A DNA stretch of 64,000 nt from positions 56,085 through 120,084 of the forward strand of contig NZ_JAMWZS010000003.1 in NCBI RefSeq assembly GCF_024282095.1, given 5' to 3'. Positions 11,711 through 20,061 of the stretch are shown here, piece after piece. Below the pieces are notes generated by a model that saw nothing but the letters and a program-made list of their open reading frames with translations, made no database searches and was not told the DNA's origin. The stretch comes from Nitrosomonas sp. Its GTDB lineage: Bacteria > Pseudomonadota > Gammaproteobacteria > Burkholderiales > Nitrosomonadaceae. Position numbers and translations under genes: made by a program. Position 1 is the first letter of the stretch. Each line of letters begins with the position of its first letter.

Positions 11711-13060
11711 TTAATCCGCCCCACCTTCACCGGCAAATCGTTCAAGATATTTCTTGATAATCGCTCTACTTTTCATATTGTGTACATGATGCAGCACAAT
11801 GTAATTGACGATTCCATGCATTGCCAGCGCTAATAATAATCCTTCAAAAATACCAAGCCGATAAACAAGCAGGGCACAAAGCATGGCCAATATCATTGCA
11901 TATTGACCTTGATGAGCTACATGCAATAACCCCATCATCATTTTCCAACCGGTAAAGATCATGATGACCGCTAGGGAAAATTTAGGTAGGTACTCCAAAT
12001 ATTGTGTATTCACTACAAAGAAAAGAATCACAAAGCCGATGACCAGCACGGAAAATTTGGTGTAGGCACCCGCTAGTTTATTGGTGGTGCTTTTGGCGAC
12101 ACCATCCAGGTTGGTCATGCCGCCAAAGAAGCTTGATCCCATATTGGCAATCCAGATAGCCAATAAGCTGTTATTGGTATTGCATTTGCGCTGCAAAGGA
12201 TCTATTTTTTGGATAGCTGCATTACTCATAACCTGTTCAATGACATCAATAATGGCCAGCATGGCCGCAAAACCAATGACATATAGCCAGGTTAATGTGC
12301 TGTCAAAATGCGGCAGTGGTAATGACAGGTTAAGTGGCACATCTTCCACATGCAACATAGGCATGGTAATCAATTGGGCTAAAAGCGCTCCAGCGATAAT
12401 CAATACAAAGTAGGGGATAGCGGGTTGTGTCGTTTGGAATTTGGTAAAGAGATAGATGAAAACAGCAAATCCTGCGACGGATATCAAAACCATTTGGGTA
12501 CGTGCGCCATTCCAGAATACTTCGGATGCCAATCCTTCGGGTATTTCATAAGTCATGGCAAAAAAATTAATGGCAATCTTCAGCCCTACACCGGCTAACA
12601 GACCTTCAACCAGATATTCGGGTACCGCCAGGAGAATATATTTCTGTAAATCGAATTTCCAGATGATGGCTTGCATAAATGCAGTCAAAAAAATGACAAA
12701 GGCCATATTTTCTATCCCGAAGCTTGCGACACCCAATGCAAGAACGGGCGCTAAACCAGCCGCTACGCCAGGTGCTCCAATATAGTTTCCCGGCCTGATC
12801 CAGGCATTAATCCAACCGACAAAACATGCTAAAACAACAGTAGCGAGTGCAACTTTGATGGGATAATCTGACATCATCGCAATACCGGTTGTCAATGGAA
12901 TCGCCATTGCGCCGGTAATAATTCCTGCCTGCAAATCCCGGAAAAAGAAATTAACCTGAAATGCGGCTGAGTTTGATATTGGAATTTGTATCTTTTTTTT
13001 ACGGTCTGTTTGCTTGGATTGTGGTGTAGATTGATCAGGTGAATTGTTATCTTGCGCCAT
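11711..13060 (-). CDS. SulP/SLC26-family anion transporter without STAS domain, candidate bicarbonate transporter
   Basis: The 449-residue protein has a polar N-terminus (about 35 residues, rich in Gln, Asp and Lys) and then the SulP core. RDLQAGIITGAMAIPLTTGIAM is the first conserved block, followed by GAPGVAAGLAPVLALG, and about ten to twelve membrane segments follow. SulP proteins usually end in a cytoplasmic STAS domain of about 100 residues. Here the protein stops shortly after the last membrane helix with a short basic tail, so the STAS domain is absent. SulP members carry sulfate, bicarbonate or other anions. Lying beside a DAB-type carbon-uptake operon it is most simply a bicarbonate transporter, but this is inference from context. 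Its start has no obvious strong Shine-Dalgarno sequence apart from a GGAAAAATTA stretch. Confidence 0.8.
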   Translation of the reverse strand: MAQDNNSPDQSTPQSKQTDRKKKIQIPISNSAAFQVNFFFRDLQAGIITGAMAIPLTTGIAMMSDYPIKVALATVVLACFVGWINAWIRPGNYIGAPGVAAGLAPVLALGVASFGIENMAFVIFLTAFMQAIIWKFDLQKYILLAVPEYLVEGLLAGVGLKIAINFFAMTYEIPEGLASEVFWNGARTQMVLISVAGFAVFIYLFTKFQTTQPAIPYFVLIIAGALLAQLITMPMLHVEDVPLNLSLPLPHFDSTLTWLYVIGFAAMLAIIDVIEQVMSNAAIQKIDPLQRKCNTNNSLLAIWIANMGSSFFGGMTNLDGVAKSTTNKLAGAYTKFSVLVIGFVILFFVVNTQYLEYLPKFSLAVIMIFTGWKMMMGLLHVAHQGQYAMILAMLCALLVYRLGIFEGLLLALAMHGIVNYIVLHHVHNMKSRAIIKKYLERFAGEGGAD

Positions 13061-13541
13061 AAGTAATTTTTCCTGAGTTAATTTTCATGCTTCCGAAGCA
13101 AATTGTTGCCATCTAACTATGAATGCGGTTGTGCATATGCTGCTTTCGCCAGATTAGCAATTTGTTCATGATTAATACAAATGAAGAATTTGAATAACAG
13201 CCGTGGAAAATTGCATTGTTTGCGTACTTATCATAGGTCTTCGCTAATTGAATTGATTGCATACTTTTCTTGTGTACTGGAAACACTCCAAGTAGCCATT
13301 TAATTTAGCAAGTTACACCAATGGCTTCTTTGTTATTTGAAGAAAGAAGATCTGCTGATTTTTGACGGCCATTTAAGACTCGCAGAAAATACGAATATAA
13401 GACTCATCATAATTCAGTTTATTTTAGAAATATTGTGAACATTCTGTGAGAATGATGTAAACTTTGTGTGAAGTTATAAGTTTTCTACTGGAAACTTTAA
13501 AAAGCTTTAATTTACTTTTCATATAGGTATAGGAGATTAAT
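13061..13541. other. Divergent intergenic region between SulP gene and small membrane protein gene
   Basis: No gene is visible in these 481 bases. The region is AT-rich and must carry promoters for the minus-strand SulP gene and the plus-strand small gene at 13542. A helically phased array of four GTGAA-type sites lies within it (13435-13472). Confidence 0.6.
13435..13472 (+). promoter_or_regulatory. Four GTGAA-type half-sites on an 11-bp register
   Basis: GTGAA begins at 13435, GTGAG at 13446, GTAAA at 13457 and GTGAA at 13468, each exactly 11 bases after the last. Direct repeats with an 11-bp period are the pattern bound by OmpR/PhoB-family response regulators. The array ends about 70 bases before the start of the small gene at 13542, a normal place for an activator. 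The same half-site on the same register occurs upstream of the DAB operon (26598-26646). Confidence 0.6.
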
Positions 13542-13793
13542 ATGAAAACAAGTCATTTTTTTCTTAGCACGGCAGTCAAAGTGAGTTTTATTTTGTTTGG
13601 CATTATGCCAGTAATCGGCTTAATTTTATTTGGTGCTATGCCTATATCTTCAATAGTGCAATCGGTAATAAACTGGGCGGGAATGGATATTATTCTCGGA
13701 GTAACAGTTTTTCTGGGCTATCTTATAATTACTGCAATACGTGGTGTTTTAAAGAAGAGAACATATCATTCTTCAATGAGAATTTCTGCATAG
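13542..13793 (+). CDS. Small two-helix membrane protein of unknown function
   Basis: The 83-residue protein has two strongly hydrophobic segments (about residues 13-35 and 46-66) and a basic tail (KKRTYHSSMR). The ATG is preceded by AGGAG with about six bases of spacing, which supports real translation. I do not recognise a family. It lies between the SulP gene and the DAB/carbonic anhydrase operon but on the opposite strand, and an 11-bp-phased repeat array lies just upstream. By position it could be an accessory to inorganic-carbon uptake, but the sequence alone does not show this. Confidence 0.65.
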   Translation: MKTSHFFLSTAVKVSFILFGIMPVIGLILFGAMPISSIVQSVINWAGMDIILGVTVFLGYLIITAIRGVLKKRTYHSSMRISA

Positions 13794-13812
13794 ACTTTCC
13801 CTAAGCTCAAAT

Positions 13813-13847
13813 AGTGTCAATGTGGTCTAATGATAAGCATTGACACT
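13813..13847 (+). terminator. Hairpin after the small membrane protein gene
   Basis: AGTGTCAATG at 13813-13822 pairs perfectly with CATTGACACT at 13838-13847, with a 15-base loop. It begins 20 bases after the stop codon at 13793. The following bases are GCTTTC rather than a long T run, so it is a weak intrinsic terminator at best. Confidence 0.5.
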
Positions 13848-14255
13848 GCTTTCACTCCGATACTTTTTGCAACTTGTATTTTTCATTAGCTGATAATTGC
13901 TAGTGGAAGCGCAAAAGTACTGTTATCTGCATAGTATCGTATAAGTGCATGCTAATTGCTAATAATTTGATTCTATGTAAGATTACTGTTAAATGCTGTT
14001 TTTCTGAATTAGCATTGCTGATCTGTATGACTCACAGCTTTAGTGTGTATTCTGCTCCCATGCTTATTAGGTTGTAAATATTCCTATTTAGCGAGAGCGC
14101 TATGGTTATACATAGCCGTTAACTTCCTCATCTGTTTTATAGTTATCATCACAGATTTCGTAAGATTACTACTTTAAATGATAAACAGTTATCTCGTGCA
14201 CTCTTGCGATAAGGTATATAGATGAAATTAACCGCGCGAATCGCTACAAAACCTG
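13848..14255. other. Intergenic region without recognisable genes
   Basis: About 400 AT-rich bases separate the hairpin from the end of the small acidic protein gene on the other strand. I see no supported reading frame or structural RNA. It probably contains the end of the DAB operon transcript. Confidence 0.5.
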
Positions 14256-14507
14256 CTACGCGTCTTGCTGCGCAGCTGTTTCTGCAGTTTCTCGTTCTTC
14301 AATTTCTGGTACAGCTATTTCAGATTCGTTTTGTATTTGCTCGTTGCTGTAAACTGCATCATGTGTTTCATCCTTGGCATGAATATCAATATCATGCACG
14401 TTCTTCACATCGTCACTAATATCCCTTTCTATGCCATCTTCGCTACCTGTATTTTCTTCACTATTTTTAGAACCAAAAAGACTCGAAATCCAATCAGAAA
14501 AACCCAT
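14256..14507 (-). CDS. Small acidic protein sharing the N-terminal motif of the first carbonic anhydrase-like protein
   Basis: This 83-residue, strongly acidic, probably disordered protein begins MGFSDWISSLFGSKNSEEN. The neighbouring carbonic-anhydrase-like protein begins MGVFDWLSGPSNSKNNEES, so both share MG-x-x-DW-[IL]-S...SKN-x-EE. The DNA around the starts is also alike, including the ribosome binding site (AAGGAG before this gene). The rest is rich in Glu and Asp and matches nothing I know. It is the last gene of the carbon-uptake operon, 161 bases after the carbonic anhydrase gene. It may be a free-standing targeting or scaffold peptide, or the surviving 5' end of a third copy of the duplicated gene. 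The antisense reading frame here is less likely. Confidence 0.6.
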   Translation of the reverse strand: MGFSDWISSLFGSKNSEENTGSEDGIERDISDDVKNVHDIDIHAKDETHDAVYSNEQIQNESEIAVPEIEERETAETAAQQDA

Positions 14508-14668
14508 GGTACTTCTCCTTTCGTTCGAATAACGTAAATTGATAGATCTTACATAATATGTGCGATATCAGTTTTTAGTAGTTTTATATGTTTACTGTAT
14601 GATTATAAATAGAGTTATTACCTCCTTTCTGAAAATAACAAAGATAAAACTCAAATCAAACAAACGTC

Positions 14669-15829
14669 TTATCCAAGTCGCTCTGTCATTTTAAACTGTC
14701 TGGTATTTAAATCGGTACATCCAGTAAGTATTTGCAAATGAGGCGCTAAATCAGGAACCTTATCTTTGATGATATCGAGTGCAAATTTACTGAGAAACCG
14801 TGCTTTTTCTGTAGCTAGGCGATACTCAGGGCCGGTCTCATCTCTGTAAACACCTGAAGTCAGGAGTACCACACCATCTGGATCAATTCGGCCGTCGTCA
14901 ATATTGTTTTTCAGGAGCTTTGCAGCGGTTTCAATGGCAACCGAAAGGTTGGGGTCGAACGGTCCGACGATAAAAGCCGTATTGATAACATGCAACCAGT
15001 CAAAGCCACGCCCAACTCCCAGTACCCATTCTTTATGTTCGGCTTCTTCAATGGGTCTGTTGGAAGCCCGAATCTCCGCAATGTGTTTAATATTTCCCCG
15101 TACTAACGGTAAGAAGTCTCGAATAATTCGTTCGGGCATAGACGGATAGAGTGAGCGAAGCATTTCTTCCAATTCGAGCTGAGAAGACTCTTTGGTATTT
15201 GCCAAATCAATGAAACGATCGTTCTCACCATGCAGGATCAAGGCATCCAAGTCGGTTTCGATACCGCACACGATGGGTACTACAGCGCCACCTCGACCAT
15301 AAACAGAATCAAATTGATTTTTCAGCTTTATCGCTGCGGCTTTGGCAGCATCGGTGTCATAGCCAAATCCTCTACAACCCCGATGAGTATCGCCACGTGC
15401 AAAATGATAGGTTACAAACACTAAGCAATGTCTACCTCGACTGATGGAATATTCCACCCATTGATCAATCGCTTTCTGAAAAAATGGCCAGCCTAAGTCA
15501 AATATGCCGCCAAGATTACGAAATGGTTGAATGATCCCCAGTGTAGTTTGTGTCATAACGGGTAGATGCAATCGACCATCCATGCATTTAAGTGCTGCTA
15601 TTTCAGTTGGATGCTCATTTCTATACTTGCGTCTCTCAACAGCCAGATCCATAAAGGCTTGAGAGTGTTGTGTATTTAAATTAAGTAGATAATCAATCCC
15701 AGTATTTGTCACATCGCGCGTACTTGCAATATCTTTACTGACATGCTCTTCTGTGTTGATTTCATTATCCTTACTTTCTTCATTATTTTTAGAGTTAGAA
15801 GGACCCGACAGCCAGTCAAAAACCCCCAT
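14669..15829 (-). CDS. Beta-carbonic-anhydrase-like protein, copy 1 (N-terminally extended)
   Basis: The 386-residue protein carries the beta-carbonic-anhydrase pattern of one Cys-x-Asp-x-Arg (Cys82, Asp84, Arg86; KCMDGRL) and a later His-x2-Cys (His149, Cys152; THRGC), the expected zinc ligands and Asp/Arg dyad. His142 is an alternative ligand that would give the wider His-Cys spacing of the carboxysomal CsoSCA type. The length (about 345 residues without the extension) also fits a CsoSCA-like two-lobed protein better than a plain 200-residue beta enzyme. The enzyme would interconvert CO2 and bicarbonate. Compared with copy 2 it has about 40 extra, acidic residues starting MGVFDWLS, with GGGAG six bases before the ATG. 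Apart from that the two copies are more than 90% identical by eye. The CA function is inferred from motif and context. Confidence 0.7.
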   Translation of the reverse strand: MGVFDWLSGPSNSKNNEESKDNEINTEEHVSKDIASTRDVTNTGIDYLLNLNTQHSQAFMDLAVERRKYRNEHPTEIAALKCMDGRLHLPVMTQTTLGIIQPFRNLGGIFDLGWPFFQKAIDQWVEYSISRGRHCLVFVTYHFARGDTHRGCRGFGYDTDAAKAAAIKLKNQFDSVYGRGGAVVPIVCGIETDLDALILHGENDRFIDLANTKESSQLELEEMLRSLYPSMPERIIRDFLPLVRGNIKHIAEIRASNRPIEEAEHKEWVLGVGRGFDWLHVINTAFIVGPFDPNLSVAIETAAKLLKNNIDDGRIDPDGVVLLTSGVYRDETGPEYRLATEKARFLSKFALDIIKDKVPDLAPHLQILTGCTDLNTRQFKMTERLG

Positions 15830-15881
15830 AGTATTCTCCCTTTTAGATATGATCTAAGCAACTGAAAATGTTTAGAGAGTT

Positions 15882-16931
15882 TTATCCAAGCCGCTCTATC
15901 ATTTCAAATTTTCTGGTATTTAAATCGGTACATCCAGTAAGTATTTGCAAATGAGGCGCCAAATCAGGCACCTTATCCTTGATGATGTTGAGTGCAAATT
16001 TGCTGAGAAACTGTGCTTTTTCTTTAGCTAGATGGTACTCAGGGCCGGCCTCATCTCTGTAGACACCTGAAGTCAGTAGCACGACACCGTTTGGATCAAT
16101 TCGGCCGTCGTCAATGTTATTTTTCAGGAGTTTTGCAGCGGTCTCGATGGCAACCGAAAGATTGGGGTCAAACGGTCCGACGATAAAAGCGGTATTGATA
16201 ACATGTAGCCAGTCAAAACCGCGCCCAACTCCCAGTACCCATTCTTTGTGTTCGGCTTCTTCAATGGGCCTATTGGAAGCACGGATCTCCGCAATGTGTT
16301 TGATATTTCCCCGTACTAACGGTAAGAAATCTCGAGTAACTCGTTCAGGCATAGACGGATAGAGTGAGCGAAGCATTTCTTCCAATTCGAGTTGAGAAGA
16401 TTCTTTGGTATTTGCCAGATCAATAAAACGACCGTTCTCACCGTGCAGGATCAAGGCATCCAAGTCGGTCTCGATTCCGCACACGATGGGCACTACAGCG
16501 CCACCTTTACCATAAACAGAATCAAATTGATTTTTCAGCTTTATCGCTGCAACTCTGGCAGCATCGGTGTCATAACCAAATCCTCTACAACCCCGGTGAG
16601 TATCGCCACGCGCAAAATGATAAGTGACAAAGACTAAGCAATGTCGACCACGACTGATGGAATATTCCACCCATTGATCAATAGCCGCCTGGAAGAATGG
16701 CCAGCCCAAATTAAAGATACCGCCAAGATTACGAAATGGTTGAATGATCCCAAGTGCAGTTTGTGTCATAACCGGTAAGTGCAACCGACCATCCATACAT
16801 TTAAGTGCCGCTATTTCAGTAGGATGTTCTCCTCGATACCTGCGTCTCTCTGTAGCCAAATCCATGAAATCTTGCGAGTGCCGTGCGTTTAAATTAAGCA
16901 GGTAATCAATCCCGGTGCTCATGTTATCCAT
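15882..16931 (-). CDS. Beta-carbonic-anhydrase-like protein, copy 2
   Basis: The start is set at 16931 (MDNMSTGIDYLL), 29 bases after the stop of the NuoM-like gene and with AAGG about nine bases upstream. A longer reading to 17075 would run far into that gene. The 349-residue protein has Cys45, Asp47, Arg49 (CMDGR) and His112/Cys115 (HRGC), with His105 nearby, the same zinc-ligand set as copy 1. It lacks copy 1's acidic N-terminal extension and is otherwise nearly identical, so the pair arose by a tandem duplication within the operon. It probably supplies or consumes bicarbonate for the DAB complex or for RuBisCO. A close relative could be the shell enzyme CsoSCA, but no carboxysome genes lie in the window. 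Confidence 0.7.
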   Translation of the reverse strand: MDNMSTGIDYLLNLNARHSQDFMDLATERRRYRGEHPTEIAALKCMDGRLHLPVMTQTALGIIQPFRNLGGIFNLGWPFFQAAIDQWVEYSISRGRHCLVFVTYHFARGDTHRGCRGFGYDTDAARVAAIKLKNQFDSVYGKGGAVVPIVCGIETDLDALILHGENGRFIDLANTKESSQLELEEMLRSLYPSMPERVTRDFLPLVRGNIKHIAEIRASNRPIEEAEHKEWVLGVGRGFDWLHVINTAFIVGPFDPNLSVAIETAAKLLKNNIDDGRIDPNGVVLLTSGVYRDEAGPEYHLAKEKAQFLSKFALNIIKDKVPDLAPHLQILTGCTDLNTRKFEMIERLG

Positions 16932-16960
16932 TATTGTTTTCCTTATCTTATATGTAAAGT

Positions 16961-18466
16961 TTAGGGTGTTTGCATAGTTAGCCGAGATAACCATACCTCG
17001 GCGGCAACTTGATTCAATTTTAGTATACCATCTGGGAAAAAACCAAATATCAGAATCAATAGTGTCGGGATGCATACTAAAGCGAGTTCTCGTAACTGTA
17101 AATCATGCGTTTGTTTTGCATCAGCATGTGAAATTGGACCGAGGAAGGCGCGCCGCGAAAAAGATAGCATATAACCGGCACCCAGGACCGCACCGATTAA
17201 GGCGGCAATCCCTAATGCAGCATTGACAGTCAATGCACCAATAATTATTAAAAATTCTGCTGGAAATCCGCTGGTTCCGGGTACGCCGATACTTGCTAGC
17301 GCAAACAAAAAATAAACACAGGTTAGACGCGGCATCACTTTGGCAAGACCTCCCAAGTGAATAACATCCGTGCTACCCAGGCGATGATGGATAAATCCTG
17401 AAATCAGCATGAGCACACTGGCAATGAGTGTGAAGTTGAGTAATTGGAAAATTGCGCCCTGAACCCCTTGCATCGTTAGTGAGGCAATTCCGACAATGAC
17501 CAATCCAACGTGGCTTACACTGGCATAAGCCAGTAAACGCCGCAGATTGGTTTGCTGTAACGCAATCAGTGCAGCATAAATCAGTGTAATGGCACCAAAA
17601 AGGCTGATTACCCAACTGAATTCAACGGCTGCAACAGGCGCAAGCGGCATGGTAAAGCGCAGAATGCCGTAAACACCGAGCTTTAGACCCACTAATATCG
17701 CAACGATATGAGTCGGGCCCTCCATAGCAACGGTAGGCAGCCAAGTATGGAATGGAACGAGTGGTGCTTTGACAGCGAAACCGAATAGCAAAAGCAGAAA
17801 AACTAACTTTTGCTCATCATCCGGTAATACAGTTTGCAACAAAATTGGCAAGCTGAATGACAAGCCTTGAGGTATATCGCTACCTATTTGAAAGGCGTGG
17901 TTTGCAGCCAGGAGAGTGATAGCGAGTAATAACGCGACTCCGCCGGCTAACATGAATAATGTATATTTCATCGCCGCTTCACGTCGTTGCGAGCCGATAC
18001 CCCACAAGCCGATTAAAAAGAAGAAAGGGGGCAGCGTGAGTTCCCAAAATAAGAAAAACAATACCAAATCTAATGAACAAAATACCCCGACAGTAATCCC
18101 TTGCAATGCTAATAATAATGCAAAATGAAAGCGCGGATTGTGTTGAACCGAGTTCCATGAAGCAAGGATCACTATGAGTGTCAATAGCGCTGATAACGGC
18201 AGGAATAATAAAGAAATACCGTCTATACCAATCATGTATTCAATTTTAAGCTGTGGTATCCAGTTATATTTCTCGACCAGTTGAAAATCACCAATAGAAG
18301 CATCAAAAAAATATACCACGAAGAGTGCCAAGATCAATTCTAAGCCAGAAAACAGCAGTGCAATCAATTTGGCCAAGCCGGTGCTCTGCGTAGCGCCAAC
18401 GATAATTGCTCCCAATAAGGGAAAGAAAATAAGAAAACTAAGCAATGGAAAATCGACTTCACTCAT
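16961..18466 (-). CDS. NuoM/MrpD-like antiporter subunit 3 of the DAB operon
   Basis: The 501-residue membrane protein has about 14 helices of the proton-translocating antiporter family found in complex I (NuoM) and Mrp antiporters. The functional residues of a proton channel are all present: Glu in FWELTLPPFF (helix 5), Lys in GFAVKAPLVPFH (helix 7), Lys in GLKLGVYGILRF (helix 8) and Glu in GFPAEFLIII (helix 12). It starts one base after the stop of subunit 2 and is followed 29 bases later by a carbonic-anhydrase-like gene. No peripheral complex I genes are near. The likely role is to couple an ion gradient to CO2 hydration by DabA. Confidence 0.85.
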   Translation of the reverse strand: MSEVDFPLLSFLIFFPLLGAIIVGATQSTGLAKLIALLFSGLELILALFVVYFFDASIGDFQLVEKYNWIPQLKIEYMIGIDGISLLFLPLSALLTLIVILASWNSVQHNPRFHFALLLALQGITVGVFCSLDLVLFFLFWELTLPPFFFLIGLWGIGSQRREAAMKYTLFMLAGGVALLLAITLLAANHAFQIGSDIPQGLSFSLPILLQTVLPDDEQKLVFLLLLFGFAVKAPLVPFHTWLPTVAMEGPTHIVAILVGLKLGVYGILRFTMPLAPVAAVEFSWVISLFGAITLIYAALIALQQTNLRRLLAYASVSHVGLVIVGIASLTMQGVQGAIFQLLNFTLIASVLMLISGFIHHRLGSTDVIHLGGLAKVMPRLTCVYFLFALASIGVPGTSGFPAEFLIIIGALTVNAALGIAALIGAVLGAGYMLSFSRRAFLGPISHADAKQTHDLQLRELALVCIPTLLILIFGFFPDGILKLNQVAAEVWLSRLTMQTP

Positions 18467-18467
18467 T

Positions 18468-20054
18468 CTAATTATCCTTGGTAATAATCAACATCGTTTT
18501 ACTGTCGGAATACGATGTTTTTGCGGGAGTGGGATGCAACTCTTTGATGGAGCCTGCACCTTGGTCAATAATATGTAACCAAGGTGAAGTATGGAAACCA
18601 ATACCAATCAGCAAGGTGCAAATCACTGCAACAATGATTGTTTCATTGATAGGTGATGACAGCACAATTGGTTTGGGGGAATATAAAAAGGGTCCCTGAA
18701 AACGTTTAGGTGTGGCTATAAAAATCTGCTGGAAAGCACGCAACAATAGCGCTGCTGCCAAAACGTTACCGATCAGCACTACGATGGAAACAAACCAGCC
18801 ATGCTCCTTGATGGAACCTTCGATTAATAAATGAATGCCATCGAATCCCGGGGTACCGGGCATGACCATGGTACTTAATGCACTGATAACGAATAAGATA
18901 GCTATCCCCGCGTTAGCATCGAACATACCACCCAGACGCGGAATCATTGAGGTATTGGTACGCTTATAGATCATACCGATACTAAATAGCATACCTGCTG
19001 CTGCTAATCCAAAAGCAATTGAAAGTAGCATGCTGCCTTCCAGTCCATAACGATTAAAGGCAAAGATTCCAATGACCAGTATTCCTGTTTGACTGATGAC
19101 AGCAAAAGCCAACAGGCGACGGATGTTGATCTGCATGAGCGCAAGCAGGGCACCATATAAGATTCCAATCAATCCAAATATCAATACCAGCCAGGACCAT
19201 TGTTCTGAAGTCTCAGGGAGAATGGGTATTAGGAATCGAATGGCCGCATAAACACCCAATTTCAAACTGACTAATAAGATCCCTACACTAGCGACAGTGC
19301 CTTGTTCTGCCAGTACCGGCAACCATCCATGAAACGGGAATAATGGCATCCGAATAGCAAATCCAAAAAATAATAGGAAAAAAGTCAGTGTGGCATATTC
19401 CACTGAAGAATCACTTTGCTGCAGAGCCAGCCAGTCAAATGTTAATGTATCTCCTGAACCCATAATGCTAAATCCAAGCATCAAGAACCCGGCAAGAACC
19501 ATTAGTAATCCACTACCCCAGTGCTGTAGTAAAAGGGCGACAACCCAGCGCCGATTCTGCCCGGTACCGGAGCGTATAGTGAGTATCGCAACCGGGATTA
19601 ATTCCAGTAGACACCAAAACCAGAATTGCAAAGCATTCATTGCAACAAACGCGCCGATTAAAATCGCTTCATATCCCAGTAGTGCAGCAATATAAATTCT
19701 GTCTGAAGCGGAACGGCGTGTTGTCAATGTATAAATCAGAGCCAAGGATGTTAAGATGGTTGTCAATGGGATGAACAGAACACTGATGCCATCTACACCA
19801 ACCGTATAAGTAAAAATAATATTTTGTACCTGTTCATACAGCTGAATGCCTGATTTAGTAGTGTCAAAAACTAGCAGTAGATAAATACTCAGTAAAAAAG
19901 TAAGTATCGTTCCTGCGAAACCGATGCGTAGCGCAATAGCTCGTGTTGGCGACAATAAAACTGCAATCATTGCTACCAATGGGATCAGCGTCATCGATGT
20001 TAGCAGTGGGAACATCGCTGTTTCCCACCAAAGCGTAATATTTACAGTATCCAT
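18468..20054 (-). CDS. NuoM/MrpD-like antiporter subunit 2 of the DAB operon, with altered channel residues
   Basis: This 528-residue protein belongs to the same antiporter family (PROTON_ANTIPO_M type) with about 14 membrane helices. The helix-5 Glu is kept (CLLELIPVAIL), as is the helix-8 Lys (SLKLGVYAAIRF). The helix-7 Lys is replaced by Arg (GFAIRMPLFPFHGW), and the helix-12 Glu is missing where its partners read FPAE and this one reads FDGI. It may therefore be a structural or non-pumping paralog. It starts seven bases after DabB's stop and abuts subunit 3. Confidence 0.85.
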   Translation of the reverse strand: MDTVNITLWWETAMFPLLTSMTLIPLVAMIAVLLSPTRAIALRIGFAGTILTFLLSIYLLLVFDTTKSGIQLYEQVQNIIFTYTVGVDGISVLFIPLTTILTSLALIYTLTTRRSASDRIYIAALLGYEAILIGAFVAMNALQFWFWCLLELIPVAILTIRSGTGQNRRWVVALLLQHWGSGLLMVLAGFLMLGFSIMGSGDTLTFDWLALQQSDSSVEYATLTFFLLFFGFAIRMPLFPFHGWLPVLAEQGTVASVGILLVSLKLGVYAAIRFLIPILPETSEQWSWLVLIFGLIGILYGALLALMQINIRRLLAFAVISQTGILVIGIFAFNRYGLEGSMLLSIAFGLAAAGMLFSIGMIYKRTNTSMIPRLGGMFDANAGIAILFVISALSTMVMPGTPGFDGIHLLIEGSIKEHGWFVSIVVLIGNVLAAALLLRAFQQIFIATPKRFQGPFLYSPKPIVLSSPINETIIVAVICTLLIGIGFHTSPWLHIIDQGAGSIKELHPTPAKTSYSDSKTMLIITKDN

Positions 20055-20061
20055 TTAATCC

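Noticed and set aside
14222-14419. Plus-strand reading frame opposite the small acidic gene
   Set aside because: It is antisense to a frame with a good ribosome binding site and a shared N-terminal motif, and its low-complexity sequence looks like the complement of the acidic gene.
16932-17075. Longer start for carbonic anhydrase copy 2
   Set aside because: It would overlap over 100 bases of the NuoM-like gene, and homology with copy 1 begins only near the ATG at 16931, which has its own ribosome binding site.
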